Assembly: GCA_025786725.1 (NCBI GenBank)
Contig: JAHLTZ010000017.1
Location: forward strand, 434,001 to 498,000
Direction: 5' to 3'
Length of the DNA stretch: 64,000 nt
DNA from: Syncephalis fuscata
Lineage: Eukaryota > Zoopagomycota > Zoopagomycetes > Zoopagales > Piptocephalidaceae
The notes under the pieces were generated by a model. It made no database searches and had not been told where the DNA came from. It saw nothing but the letters and a program-made list of their open reading frames with translations. Shown here piece by piece: positions 19,320 through 32,011 of this stretch. The translations under genes and the position numbers were made by a program. How positions within the stretch are numbered: position 1 is the stretch's first letter; the number at the start of each line of letters is the position of its first letter.

Positions 19320-21808
19320 TTATATGACTTCGCTAATGATGGTAAATGCACGATTATACACATCAAGCATACTTTGACAACGAGATCGTTCCGCAGCAAT
19401 GGCCTCATCTTCTTGCAGTAGCGTGTCAAATATATTTTCACGATACAACGCGGCTACAAGTCGATTCTGAACAGCATCGCGTGTTTGATCGACCAACAAG
19501 TGCATGATCGCTTTGGGTACCAAATCCTGAATGGATTTACGTACAATGTTGAAATACGATGTAATTAACGAGCCTAATAAATAGTATGTAACATGTGTTA
19601 ATATACAAATAGATAGCAAATGAATTTAATAATACTTACGAATAAGCTGGACTTCAGCCTCTTCACGATCTGTTAGTTGTGGTCCATCTTCCGAAATAGT
19701 TAGCGATTTCTATATCAATACGTTAGTCACTGGCATGTATATAATGGCTATGACATACCATTTCTGGCACAACCGATGGATCGTGTACTCTACCAGGCAT
19801 GACCATATCTTTGGCCACCATATCATGGGTAGAGCTTATTACATCGCTTGATCGGCCAGTGGGTCGGTTGCCGAAGAAGTAGTTCAAAAAGTCACCGCCT
19901 TGTTGGGTGCCACCGTGTGACTCAGCCATAGGTGTGGTGTGTGGTGGGTCACGAGTCCGTGTTTGACGGCGATCATCGCGGTCCTCCGAATCACTGCCCA
20001 GATGAGCAGATGCCGCCTCTAAGCTACTAATACCCGCTGGGAGTGTCTGTGCCTGCTATGTTGATTAGTGGTCAATTATAGACATGTCTACTATCGTATT
20101 AATGCCTAGTGGCTTACCCGTTTTGTGGACCGATCATTGCCACGTCGCTTTTTATCGCTACGTCTATCGTTTATTACCATTTGCTGGGTTGCAGAAATAA
20201 AGTCGGGATGATTGGTATTAATATACGCACGTTGAATTGAGATTAGACTTTCAACATATTCTGATGTAGGCGATAGTCGTTCACGTAATAGCGTTGTGAC
20301 CACTTCAATTAGCTTAGCTTGGAATTTGGGATAACGACGCAATTCGGCACGATTACCACATACATGGCAAATCTTGACTAGTTCTTCGTAGGCCAATTCG
20401 ACACAGCGTAAGCTAGGTGGCTCAAGTCGTCGGATTTGCGGCTTTACCAGTAGATCAAAGGCTATTTCTGGTACAAATAGCGAAGGACGTGGACCCGTTG
20501 AATTACGAATGGCTGTACGAATGTCGTGCGAAGTTAAATTGCCGCATGGTAGTAATGAATCCAATGCTGTGCCAAAAATGTTATTGAAAATGTAATAAAT
20601 ACGTGCACCGCCACATAGCTCAGTTGTTGTAATCTCTGAAGAAGTACCTTCAACTGATGAGCTGAAATCATTAGCGAATTTGGTGAGTAATCGTAGTACA
20701 AGTGTGCCTTTATGCTCTTGATCAATAAACTTGATATCGCCATAAGAAAGCAGCTCTTGTTGTGCAGCACTAATCAATGTATTCAATCGTGCTTTGATGT
20801 CCGGTAAACGTTCGCGGATATGCGAAATTAAAATCTGATTAAGCGTTTTGGTCAAATGCTCAGTACCGCATCGCTTTGAAATTGATCGGTAGGCAGGATG
20901 AGAGGCGAAAAAGTCGTGCTCATGACGTAGAGCAGCATCAATTGGCTTATTCGTTGTAATATCCTGTTGACTGCGATTAACAACGCCAATAAAGCCAAGA
21001 CGCAAATGATATACACGACCGGTTAGCATGTCAAGTGCATTTGTACCGGCATCCATTAAATCGACCTTGGTAAGTACACCAATCGTTCGCCGTCCTTCTG
21101 GATCAACTTCTTTGGCCAGTTTCAAACTTTCGGAGTTGACTAAATCGACATTGGCCGGGCTTACCGCAAGAATAACACTGTTTGGCTTGGAAATGAAATC
21201 AAGAACTAATGCACGTGTCTGCTTCTCAATATCTGTTGGCTGGTCACCAACTGGAATTTTTGTCAATCCAGGCAGATCAACAAGTGTCAAATTAACAACA
21301 TCCGATGAGAAGATTTTTAGATGAATTGGTTGACGGCCAATGCCTTTGTTACTGCCGGCTAGACGTGACGTTTCACGCTCAATTTCATCGCGTACATCGG
21401 AGAATCGCGTAAACTTTTGCCCTGGCATGTGTAGAAACTCGGCCCATTCCTCCACGCCTGGATTAGACTTTGTTTCCGTTGGAGTGGCAGTATCGAGCAT
21501 TGCCGGTCCAGGTAGATTGACCAATTGCAGCACTAATGGACGACGTGTAACAATACCACTACCGCGAGGCAGGAAATCACGGCCAACTATATTCTCCAAT
21601 ACTGAAGACTTGCCTGCAGATTGCGATCTACCAGGCGTTGTAGTAATAACAGGCACCATTTAGTACAATATACGTATTGATTCGTATCTTATCCATTATG
21701 TCGCGGTACTTACCCGACAACAACAATCTGAGGCAGATCAATCTGATCGCTACCGATCGTGTTGAACACATCCTGAAGCTTATTCACCACGGGAATCAGA
21801 TCGTCCAT
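19320..21808 (-). CDS. VPS1: Dynamin-related GTPase, VPS1 type
   Basis: Large GTPase for vacuolar/endosomal membrane scission. Exon 1 (21714-21808) starts [19 protein letters not shown] and ends in VVVG; exon 2 begins at 21627 and completes G1 as [24 protein letters not shown], the switch regions, G3 DLPGL and G4 TKVD are all present. The stalk has [17 protein letters not shown] and the GED ([18 protein letters not shown]) is in the last exon. A Ser/Arg/Asp-rich linker replaces the PH domain of classical dynamins. VPS1 is preferred over DNM1 from the [23 protein letters not shown] context and the EFLHMPG motif, but these two are close. Divergent from URC4. Confidence 0.88.
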
Positions 21809-22357
21809 AATGGTGGCGAAAGAAAGGTAAGCAGCAGTTGCAAAGAAAAAAGAACGCTATCAACAGAGAAAAAGAGTAGAAATCAATAGACACGGCTATA
21901 GAATTAAAATTAATCAATCCACTCTACACATACAATGATCGATGTATACACACAAGGAACTATTTGTTTACACATATACACACACAGTACACACAAAGCA
22001 CCGATACATCCTTTTGTGCCGATGACACGATAGATTATGCATACTGATACGCGATAATATCTATTATACTATTGGTACAAAAAAGGGCTTATGATGTCAG
22101 GGGCAGTGAGTACGTGTAAGGCTTTATGTGTTTAGTAGAGGCCCATTAAATGGCTATTTACGTCATCCCACTCACTTTACACCCCTACAAGATTTAGTGT
22201 ATTCGCTTTAACTGCTTCATATCAACACTTCACACGCTTCGCTGTCTATTCTCGTTGCTTTCTATTCACCGCTTTACTCTCCACTGCTTGTTTATTCAAG
22301 TTACTGCACATTAACACTACCACTACTCCTATTGCTACTATTGCTACTATTGCTACC
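21809..22357. promoter_or_regulatory. Divergent VPS1/URC4 intergenic region
   Basis: About 550 bp between two start codons. Pyrimidine-rich stretches precede URC4 (22230-22345) and CA-rich runs lie near 21960-22000. No specific operator was recognised. Confidence 0.4.
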
Positions 22358-24004
22358 ATGACTAGTGATACTATCCGTTATCTACGCACACTTGGTGCGA
22401 TACGTGACCGCTGTCAAAAGATTTATACGCAAGCTCAAGCTGGCAAACTTGAACATCTCGAGCTACATGAGGACCGCATCCCATTAGCTGTTGCTCAAGT
22501 TACCGCACTTATTCGTGCCGACTACGCATCACCAAGCAACGTGCCACCTCATAGCCGCTTCCGTAGTTTTGAGGCCGGTGGCATTGACAGAATTGATGCT
22601 TTGCTTAAACGCTGGCCCGATGTTGATGCACTTGAACATGCACGTCGTCTACTTGATCTATGTGTTGTATCAGTGCTGGTTGATGCCGGTGCTGGCGACC
22701 AGTGGCGCTATCTTGAAAAGAGCACTGGCCAACGTATTGGTCGTACCGAAGGTCTTGGACTAGCTGCACTTGACATGTTTGAAGCTGGTGCATTCAGCAG
22801 CGATCCTAATCAGCCATATCAAGCTGATGGTAAGTTTGACATAAACAGCACTATTACTATATCGTCTAATTGTTAATTTATTATACTATTATATTCAGCT
22901 GCTGGATTACAACGTTTAACACAGCAACAACTTGAAGAAGGCTTCCAAGTCACAAATGAAAATCCATTGGTTGGTACTTCAGGTCGTCACCAATTACTAG
23001 TCCGACTAGGAGGTGCATTGGCTTTACATCCAGCCTACTTCACCGGTAATCATAGTGCAGTAAGTGGCTATCTTTTTTATTCGCACTGATGTTTATATAT
23101 ATATATATATATATGTATACATAACAGCCACGACCGGGTAACCTTGTTGGTAAGTAGTTGATAATAATCCACTATAATATACTAACACACTATCAAATTA
23201 TTATACACTAATAGACTATCTATTGGCCCATTCAACCACGCAGCATAACGATGGACACTCTATTGTAGCAGTGAACACGCTATGGGAAGCCATTATGAAT
23301 GGACTACAGGAAGTATGGCCAGCCACGCGTACCCGCCTTGATGGTCAATCCATGGGCGATGTATGGCCATGTGGTGTACTGGCTTCATTGGCAGCAAATA
23401 CATCACCCGATGAACAACTAGTGCCATTCCATAAACTATCACAATGGCTGACTTATTCATTGATGGAGCCAATGCAGAATCTGTGCCATATTAAATTCGA
23501 AGGCCAATCACAAATGACCGGTCTTCCTGAATATCGCAATGGTATGTAGCATGATCCTTTTAAAGTAAATATCATTAATAAGTCTACTATTAGGTGGTCT
23601 ATTGGTCGATCACGGCATTATAACACTTCGTGAGCCAAGTAGGGAGCGTGGTTTTGCTCGTGCCCTTGCGGCAAACCATTGCCTTGATGCCGATGGCAAG
23701 CCTACTGTGCCATATTTCTCGGCCGATGACCCGGCAATTGTTGAATGGCGTGCACTTACTATTTGTCTGCTTGATAAAGTAGCTAATGGTGTACGCGGTG
23801 AACTTGGCCTTTCTGAGGCCGAATTTCCTCTACCTATGGTGTTAGAGGGTGGTACTTGGAAGGTAAACAGCTTTGTATCATTATCACTATTGCTATTATT
23901 AAATTTATTTTGTTTATTAGGCTGGCCGTCGTATTGCTGCTGAGAAACGTCCCCAGACTTGTGGCCCACCCATTGCTATTGAATCAGATGGAACAGTATT
24001 CTAA
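22358..24004 (+). CDS. URC4: Uracil-catabolism protein URC4 (DUF1688)
   Basis: Member of the DUF1688 family (yeast URC4, fission yeast urg3), needed for the URC pyrimidine degradation pathway; the biochemical step is not settled. Family motifs in order: YLRTLGAIRDRC, PPHSRFRSFEAGG, DLCVVSVLVDAGAG, WRYLEKSTGQ, RTEGLGLAALDMFEAGAFS, DPNQPYQ, NPLVGTSGRHQLLVRLGGAL, DVWPCGVL, LVPFHKLSQWLTYSL, MTGLPEYRNGGLLVD. It contains a 22-nt exon (near 23129-23150) encoding PRPGNLV, and one intron holds a TA microsatellite (about 23095-23114). The stop at 24004 follows IESDGTVF, a typical end. No frame breaks were seen. Confidence 0.93.
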
Positions 24005-25250
24005 ATTGAATGCTATGGATTGTGTGTATTTGCCAAAGTATTTTGAATAAACATGCACATATTTCAGATGATTTAATTATAAATTTGAATAAATTATATG
24101 ACACTAAGTAAAAATAAAATGGAATTGAAAACTAGCGTTTTTATTGATACTGAATAAAGCTATAAAGTTATAATAAATACGGCTAATAACAAAGCTGATC
24201 GGAGTAATGATGATTAGCAAAATAAATTAAAATTAAAGTGATGTAAATAGTGTGTGTACCTAACTAGTAGTCAGTTAACTACTAACACTATCTAATTGGC
24301 ATATATGTAGTGTACAAGTATATGCAATGTATACATGTTATCAAGTGTAAAGAAAGAGAAAGGAAATGTGATGACGTAGATTGTGAGCTGTGAGCCTGTC
24401 AGTCAATATTTATAAACAGCCGAGTTTAATTGATTAAGAAATGCAATGTGAAATAATAAAAGTCTATCTACCCAACATGTCGGTACATCATAGAACAGAT
24501 TGATAGTAAACACATTGAAGAATAAATGTCATTTTACCATGAAAAGCCACTCCTTATTATAAAACAGGTTTACAATATCAATTAATATAAATATTTCAAG
24601 CATATACATTGCTATTTATAGTGCTTTTTTGTTTGTTAAAACTTAATAAATCGCAAATCTGATAGGAATAAGCAATGCATTTTTGCTCAATATTACTAAT
24701 AACATTAATGTTTAGCTATCCGAATATTTTCTGTGTAAAATAGAGCTAGCATTACTTAAATTATCAGCAATTTTCTAGTATCTAAACAAGAATATTAATA
24801 CGATATAATTTTATTTTAGATAAGCAATTATAGTATAATTCAATATATGGCTAGCTATTATATATAAATATTATTAAAAGTAAACTGAAAACAAGCTTAT
24901 ACGTGTAGAACAGCCCATGGGTGGAAAGAGTAATAATGCGATATTAGCTTATTTGATACCATTTAACCTAACCAAATAAATCATTATAGCATATCGATGA
25001 TATACAAAGGCCTAAAAGGTGTAAAAAACGAAAAATCATGCACAATGGTCGGTACGTGGCTGTAGAACATAAACTTGCAAAGTTTAGGTACTAATGAGAA
25101 GCACAGTTGCAAAAAAACAAGATTGAGCTAGTTATTCCAGTATCCAGCTTAGATTTGCAAAAACTTAAGCATTATCGCCATTACAAACAATGGGTTTCCA
25201 ACCACTATTATAATCTACTATCGTTATTTATTCAAGTTTTAGTATTATTA
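24005..25250. other. AT-rich non-coding region containing a dispersed repeat
   Basis: No intact gene. Includes repeat copy 1 (about 24248-24570). The rest is AT-rich sequence with many stops in all frames. Confidence 0.5.
24248..24570 (+). repeat. Dispersed direct repeat, copy 1
   Basis: About 320 bp with clear similarity to 28225-28540 in the same orientation. Shared words include TAACTAGTAGTCAGT, GTGTACAAGTATAT, AATGTATACATG, GTGATGACGTAGATTGTGA, AATAATAAAAGTC and CATAGAACAGAT. The copies have substitutions and small indels, so the duplication is not recent. It bounds the left side of the decayed membrane-protein gene. Confidence 0.8.
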
Positions 25251-27016
25251 TGCAAATAAATATTTATGCAATATGGCTGATCATCATTATTTGTTCATTT
25301 GCCACGTTTAATGCGCCAACTTTCATGTGTACCACCATTGCCAGTATTATGCGCACCATTTATGGGTAACAAACGGGCTCTTTACATTTGCAAGGACTGA
25401 GCCTTTTTTATCAAGTTTAGTATAACATCACTAAAGCTTTGTATGCTTTAATAGCATTTTATTCGTTTAGTTTAATATTTATAGTCCCAATATATTTTTA
25501 CTACATGTTTCTATATAATGTTGAATAGCACAGGGACACTTGCACTATTACTGTGCTTTGTAATATCTGTCTTTGGTATGACCACATTTGTGTGGGTAAT
25601 CAAACATTTCAATATTACACACAAGATTTATTTAAAGTTAAAGTTATGCCGTATATAACTCGTGGTGTCTAGTAAGCGCTGTGTTCAATCAAAATGCAAC
25701 ATGCAAAATAGTGTTATCCGTTCTTGACACAGTTGATCTGCATTGAATAATGTAAAAATCTGATAATATCACAAGTGTAATTATTGTTATTGATGCAATA
25801 AAAGCCAAAAAATGCGGCTATACAACAATTGCCCATGTAAGCTATCATCACCAGCATTGCATTAATATGTTATAATTGTTTGTGTAACTAGACAGGAGTT
25901 GCAGTCTTTGAACTTGGACAGTATTTAAGCGACACAAGCGGCTTTTCTATTGATACAGCGCTTTACACATCTCATGCAAAGCTGGCCTTATTTTTGGTGC
26001 ATATCCCGTCATGCTTTATGCGACGCACAGGGTCAGTTTCTACGAAGGTGCATCATCAGTCAACATTGCATTGCTACCGTATGATAATCATCAGATTGTT
26101 GTAAATGCAAGCAATAAATTAGGTGCAGCAGTCATTGTAACAGTTGAAGAAGTTGGTTAAATCGTTTTAATATTGGCTATTATATTATGCACACTAGCTA
26201 ATGTATAGGCTGGTGTATTTGCAGAGCCAGGACCTTGAGATAATGTCTTTCTATCAACTGGCTATCGTGTATTTATATATTGCACGCTGACTGTATTTAT
26301 AAACATTATATTGTACAGTTTTATAGTTTTATATCGCTTGATTAGAACAAAATAATAATAATCACTAAGCAACAAGTTATAGTATATGTTTCTGCGTTGT
26401 GCGCTGCAATATGTAAGATGAGCTCAATATTATTAATATCAGCTAGAGTGCTAATCAGTTGGTTTTATATAATAGTATGTGCATCAGGATTCGCGCTTAG
26501 ACTAAACAGCCTGATTTATAAATGGATAAACCTTTTTCAAGAAGTTTTCATAAATACTGGATTTTATACATTGATACTACTATGGTATGTTGTATACTAT
26601 AATGAAATATTTATTAATTCTATCAATGCCTATTATTAACAATAATAATAAATAGGCACTCAATTGCAATCAGTGTGCAAACAAATCAAGAGAGACTGCA
26701 TTAGTAAGTGAAAACAGGAAATTAGCAATATTTACCACTAGCATGCTAGGTGACAAAACTATGTGCACTATTTCTATTAAGCTATTTTATGTTACTTGCC
26801 GCAGATATAATGAAATTTAGGGAAACTTGGCGCTATGGCCCTGAAACCAAACCTACTTGCGTAGTTTTAGTTAAACTATCATATATTGTACGCACTGGTG
26901 CGCTTCTTTTTATTATTGCTTTACGTCCAAAGTCTAATGTCCAGTGCAAAGATAAAGTAGCCATTAAAATAAACAACAACAAAAAATACTACAGTCTTGG
27001 TGCAAAATACACATGA
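25251..27016 (+). pseudogene. Decayed multi-pass membrane protein gene (receptor-like)
   Basis: Pieces of one protein-like reading can be followed through several frames with stops between them. 25251 opens with a signal-peptide-like MQINIYAIWLIIIICSFA. About 25755-25830 reads VIIVIDAIKAKKCGYTTIAH then a GTAAGC donor. About 25995-26160 has GAYPVMLYATHRVSFYEG and AALLPYD-like ectodomain sequence. About 26255-26345 holds a TM (FIYCTLTVFINIILYSFIV). 26397-26639 and 26750-27016 hold further hydrophobic spans (LCALFLLSYFMLLAADIM, YIVRTGALLFIIAL). This looks like an N-terminal extracellular domain plus ~5-7 TMs, as in receptor-like proteins, broken by stops and frame changes. No family is assigned. 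A heavily intron-split functional gene is not fully excluded. Confidence 0.45.
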
Positions 27017-28224
27017 TAACTATACAGTCTATGCCAGTGCACTTATGTCATCGAACGTCGATTCAGATGCAGACCCGATATATGATGACAGCACGTATTA
27101 CAACACGACTATTATATACAACTAAACAATAATAACGCAGTAAGGTAAAAATGAATACATTATTAAGAAATAACTAGTAATGTGTACATTTATATCAAGT
27201 ACATACTACCTTGTGTTATGAATATAAAAGCCATGTATACCTTTAAAATATACAACTATTTGAATTTTCAGCTTCAACTCACAATATTATATTTACGCAG
27301 TATTTATATAGTTTATTACCAATTCAAGCGCTGTACAATAAAACTAGTCGATAGTAATATAGATGATTTGTTTTGATATAATGAAATAATTGTTATTTAG
27401 TATTTACGCTTAAATATAAATACCATAAAAGCAACGCTATCTTTACAGTATGCACGTGTTAGCTCTACTGGACCACTATCACAGATTTGACTTGGAATAA
27501 ATACTAAACATTGTACAGCTAATTTATAAACTAAAACGACTACAAAAATGGCAATTGAGCAAATGACAGATAGTCAAATACAAAAAGTAAAGAATTTATT
27601 GCGTAACAGTGTTAATTATTGGTGCTATTGTACATATCTAAACAAAAAAGATGGCAGTTTATTCGCTAATGAGAGTCGAAAAAAGCTTTTAAAACTTATG
27701 CTATGAATGTTTACAACAATTTGTATGCTCATTTCTGTGCTTGTTTGACAATTCATAAAATGTCGCGTCTAAAGTATAAATAAATAGGATACATAGCGAA
27801 AATAATATTTCACAACAATCCATCACAACACTGGATTAGGAAAAGTGGTGTAAAAATGAAAAGATCAATACCACATTACAAATTATAATGCTTACAAAGA
27901 AGTATTAACGGGCAAGATTGTTCAAATGGCAGAACAAAAAAGACAATAGGTAGAAAAGTAGTAATGAATATAGTTAATTTCACTTTATACTTTGGTTTAC
28001 TATGCCATCATAGATCATGCTAGCAATAGCTTTGCAGTAGAAATCCATAGTAAAAACAAAGTATACAGCGGGATCTTTGTAGTATACACTCAACACAACA
28101 TAAAAACAAGTTAGAAATGTGCCTATCGTGTCAATAAAGCTGCCAAAAGCAATGATCGAAGTGATGAAAGTGATTTGCAAAAAGAGGCCAGATTACAAAA
28201 GAGCAATGCAAGTACATAGTGTAG
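27017..28224. other. AT-rich region with coding scraps
   Basis: 27548-27706 (plus) opens MAIEQMTDSQIQKVKNLL and could be a further piece of the decayed gene. 27980-28180 (minus) is a 66-residue hydrophobic open frame (ITSIIAFGSFIDTIGTFLTC). Neither has enough support to be called a gene. Confidence 0.3.
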
Positions 28225-28540
28225 AGGTGTTTGTACATAACTAGTAGTCAGTCAACTACGGACACTATCTATGTGGCTTATATGAAGTGTACAAGTATAT
28301 AGAATGTATACATGCTATCGAGTGTGAAGAAAGAGAAAGGGAAATGTGATGACGTAGATTGTGATCTGTTCAGTTAATAGCTATAAAGATGCAAGTTACA
28401 AATATTGACAAGGCAATAAATGGAATATGAATAATAAAAGTCAATCTACACAACAAGTCAATGTACCATAGAACAGATCAAAAGTAAAATAATGTTACTT
28501 GGCCCTAAAAAATTACTCATTATTATAGAATGTATTTTCA
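28225..28540 (+). repeat. Dispersed direct repeat, copy 2
   Basis: Second copy of the 24248-24570 repeat, same orientation, about 4.0 kb downstream. Together the copies bracket the decayed membrane-protein gene. Confidence 0.8.
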
Positions 28541-28655
28541 GTATAATAATAAGGGCATAATAAAAAGAATAAAGGTCATTTGACCCCCAAAACTACTCAT
28601 TATCATAGAACGCATATTCAGTATAGTAGCGAATGTATCAAAAGAATAAAAGCCA
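28495..28655 (+). repeat. Two-unit tandem repeat, ~80 bp period
   Basis: Two diverged units aligned on ACTCATTAT (28515 and 28595), each with CATAGAA/TATAGAA, TTCAGTATA and AAAAGAATAAA. The junction contains GGTCATTTGACC (28574-28585), an inverted pentamer pair. Confidence 0.6.
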
Positions 28656-28769
28656 TTTGACATTAAAAAGAATATTTTATACCAAATACTATATATAACA
28701 TACCATTTACATTGTAATAAACTTTAACTGTACTAAATAAATATACACACCACTACAAAAACAGTATTA

Positions 28770-28870
28770 AATTAAATCGGAGTTATGCAAGTTAAAGCAG
28801 CATTCCATAAAAAAGTATGGCTTCGCATCTATAACATAGCTACTCCAATTTATACAACTCCGATTTAATT
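28770..28870. mobile_element. MITE-like short element with 15-bp terminal inverted repeats
   Basis: AATTAAATCGGAGTT (28770-28784) is repeated exactly as its reverse complement at 28856-28870. The 101-bp unit is flanked by ATTA on both sides (28766-28769 and 28871-28874), a possible 4-bp target duplication, but the right flank is an ATT microsatellite so this is weak. It has no coding capacity, so it would be non-autonomous. Confidence 0.5.
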
Positions 28871-28895
28871 ATTATTATTATTATTATTATTATTA
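28871..28895. repeat. (ATT)n microsatellite
   Basis: About eight ATT units immediately after the inverted-repeat element. Confidence 0.9.
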
Positions 28896-29473
28896 CAGCC
28901 TGTATGTATACCAATTAAATATAAGTCTATGTATCCATCAAGCCAATAGTGATAAGTAGTGTTTTATTAATTGGTATCCATCAAATTAAAAGCAGAGGCC
29001 CAGCGTGCTAAACAGGTGTATTAGAAACGTAGTGTGCAACAAACACACGCACATAGCCTAAAGCGTTATCAGCACACGCTATAACACGCATGAATAAAAA
29101 CGACAGCATGCCCTGGCATACGAACTTACTTTTACCACCTTGTGTTTTGTTCTCCTTGAACTTGTAGGCGGGTGCGTGAACAACATTAACACAGTTTTTA
29201 TTGTTGTCGCCATTATTTTTGTTGTTGTTATTTCTAGCGTGGTATGGGCACTGTTTTATCGTTGTTTCCAGTTTGAGTGCCACTGATACTTGCATTGCTT
29301 TTGCTTTATTGTCAACACCACGGGCGCAGTCTCCTTTCTTTTACATTTTCGGCACTTGATGATCAGTTTGGTTCATCTACTCTCTTCTTTCGTATATATT
29401 CATTGCTACTAGCCTATTATTGTTTGCACGCCATTCTTGCCACAACGACAACAGCTACTACGACTACTTAGCG

Positions 29474-31214
29474 ATGAACACTATTCGGAGACATATTCAT
29501 CGGTTATCGGGCGGTCATCATGACCCGCACGGCCAGTCGCCGTCGACTAATACGCCCTCGTCTACTTCTACCTCTGCTTCAGTGCCACCGATCGTGCAGG
29601 AAGAGTATGAAGATGGCAGAAGTGCTCAAATGCAACATAAACACTCGGCAACATCATCTAGCAATGCTATGCCTAGTCAAATAGGCATTGGACGGTCTTC
29701 ATCACCAAGCCAGCCATTTTCACCAGGACTAGTGTCACCAGGAAGCCAAGCGGGACAGCAACAGTATAGCTATACTGTACTTGAACAGCAGCAGCATGAT
29801 ATGAATCGAAATACTGAAGCACTCTCGCAAATGTCATTAAATCAAATGCAGCGCTCTGGTTCGTCAGATTCTAGAGCAATGGGCCATTCGCCGGTCACAA
29901 GATCGCACGGACGACGACCTTCAACCCAATCCCGCCGCTCTTATCAATATGAACAACACCCGGATAATACAGCGCATACTAATGCAAATATGACATTTAA
30001 TAACTGGGAAGGTGACGTTGTTTCATCAGCAAGATCACCACCCACTTCAGCCAATGCATCACATCCACAATCAAGATCACCAGTTGTTGGTGCGATACCT
30101 ATAACTAAAATGGCATCATCACCAGCCACTTACGCAGTACAGCATCAACGACAGCTTTCAAACAATTCAGCCATTTCACAGCAATCACGCCAATCGATGG
30201 ATCGTCGATCACCATCACCTGCAGCACGTCAACCACCACAATCACTGCCTAATGATGCATTACAGAAACGGCCATCATTAGCACGAATTGATACATCACC
30301 CAGTGGTCTTTCACCTCGTGGCAGTTTTGACCGTAAGCCATTGTCAGCATCGGCAGTGATGGATGGATCACCATCGCGTGATCGTCATTTTGAGAATCAA
30401 AATCACTTGACAGTTGCATCGGCTCAATCGCCTATAGGTATACCGGCTTCCCAGGTACTGCTAGGTCGTAAACCATCAAAAAATAATGTGGGTGGTAGTG
30501 GCGGTGATGCTGGTGGTGGCGCTGGTCGTCGTCGCGATAACGACGATAAAGATATGACGGTAGATGAACGACTTGTTCAAGAAGGTATACAATATCATGA
30601 GCAAAATGAACTTGAAAAGGCTACCGATTGCTTTAAACGTGCTGCTGAACTATCAAATCCTAATGGCATGTTCCTTTACGGTATTTCATTGCGACATGGA
30701 TGGGTAAGTGTATTATTAATAAAAATTATAGACTAGATAACTAATAAATTAACTATTTATTTATTTACTTGTTTATTAATAGGGATGCGAAACACAACCA
30801 ACAGCTGCATTTAAATATTTACAAAAGGCTGCTGAATCGGCTGTGGTAGATATTAGTAATGGCAAGATTGCACCGGGTGTGGATGCATTAAATTCATCAT
30901 CTGCATCGGGTCCTAAGGCCGTGGTCGCTAAAAAGGAACTTGTATTGGCTATTCATGAACTTGGTGTTTGTTTCCGTCATGGCTGGGGCGTGCCAAAGAA
31001 CAAGCAAACTGCCGTATACTATTTTGAACTGGCAGCCAATATGGGCGATCCAGATGCACAAAACGATCTAGGCTTTTGTTACTATCATGGCGAAGGTGTT
31101 AAACGGGACCTATATAAGGCGGCCAAATACTATCGTCTTGCTCATAAGCAAGGAGTTACTGTTATGGGCAATTCTTGGATATTTAAAAAGAAATACGATA
31201 ATTGTGGTGCATAA
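29474..31214 (+). CDS. Sel1-repeat protein, DSF2/chitin-synthase-activator type
   Basis: Exons 29474-30703 and 30783-31214 total 1662 nt (553 residues), in frame. The first ~360 residues are a disordered Ser/Pro/Gln-rich region with many SP and RxxS sites. From about residue 363 come Sel1 repeats (ERLVQEGIQYHEQNELEKAT, AFKYLQKAAES, AIHELGVCFRHGWGVPKN, AQNDLGFCYYHGEGVKRD). The C-terminus ends GNSWIFKKKYDN, the tail seen in fungal DSF2-like scaffold proteins. Sel1 proteins act as adaptors in cell-wall and signalling pathways; the exact role here is inferred. The start at 29474 (MNTIRRHIHRLSGG) is preferred over an earlier in-frame Met because it opens the conserved-looking basic N-terminus. Confidence 0.82.
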
Positions 31215-32011
31215 ATAAGCACTACAATATTTTTATAATCATTTAATTACTAATTACTAATCATTAATCATTAATATTTTGTTTGTTGCGGCGGTTATTA
31301 CCTCTTTCTCTCTCGCTCTCACTCTTCTTTTTCATCAATTATCGGTATTCATTTTATTTACATTTACTATCACTGCTGTCAACACATTTGTCTATATTTT
31401 ACTCAAAGGACGATGTTATGTTTAAATTCGTTTATTTAAAATTATTATTATTATTATTTAACCATTGAACCATTAAGAATGTATAAATCATTACATGTTA
31501 TCCAATTCAATTTATATATATATAATCACTAATGTTAATATGCAAACAAACAAGGATAGCATTAATCCAGCTATTTATGCTAATTTATAATGCTAATAAT
31601 ATGTATGACTAAAAACAAATAAAACACGATTGGCATTGCCATTAATATTGCTACAATTAACTTAACTACGTAAATAAACAAAGTTTTAAATTAAAATTGT
31701 TGCATTTATTATAAAATTCAAACTTTTGCTATAAGTTGAAACCCTTTGATACTAATACTATTTTTATTAAATCAAAAGCAAATCAAGCTTTGTAATAAGA
31801 AATAACAGCACTTATTAGGCTATCACAATTGCTAGTGTATATTAAATAATTAAATATGCACTTAATGTTTTTACTTGTACATATTTTGGTTTTATATTTA
31901 AGAATGTAGCAACACCATTTGTAATAGCTTTAGTAATAAATTTAATAGTATTATTGCTAGAATCGTATAAACAACCATTAAAATGTTTAATATTGCACTG
32001 GCTAATTTTTA
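31215..32011. other. AT-rich intergenic region
   Basis: No gene, RNA or structured repeat recognised. A pyrimidine-rich stretch at about 31300-31330 follows the Sel1 gene. Confidence 0.4.

Noticed and set aside
24248-28540. LTR retrotransposon
   Set aside because: No TG...CA ends, primer-binding site, reverse transcriptase, RNase H or integrase motif was seen between the repeats.
29008-29295. 95-codon minus-strand open frame upstream of the Sel1 gene
   Set aside because: Asn/Lys-rich low complexity with no start context or domain; probably promoter/5' leader of the plus-strand gene.
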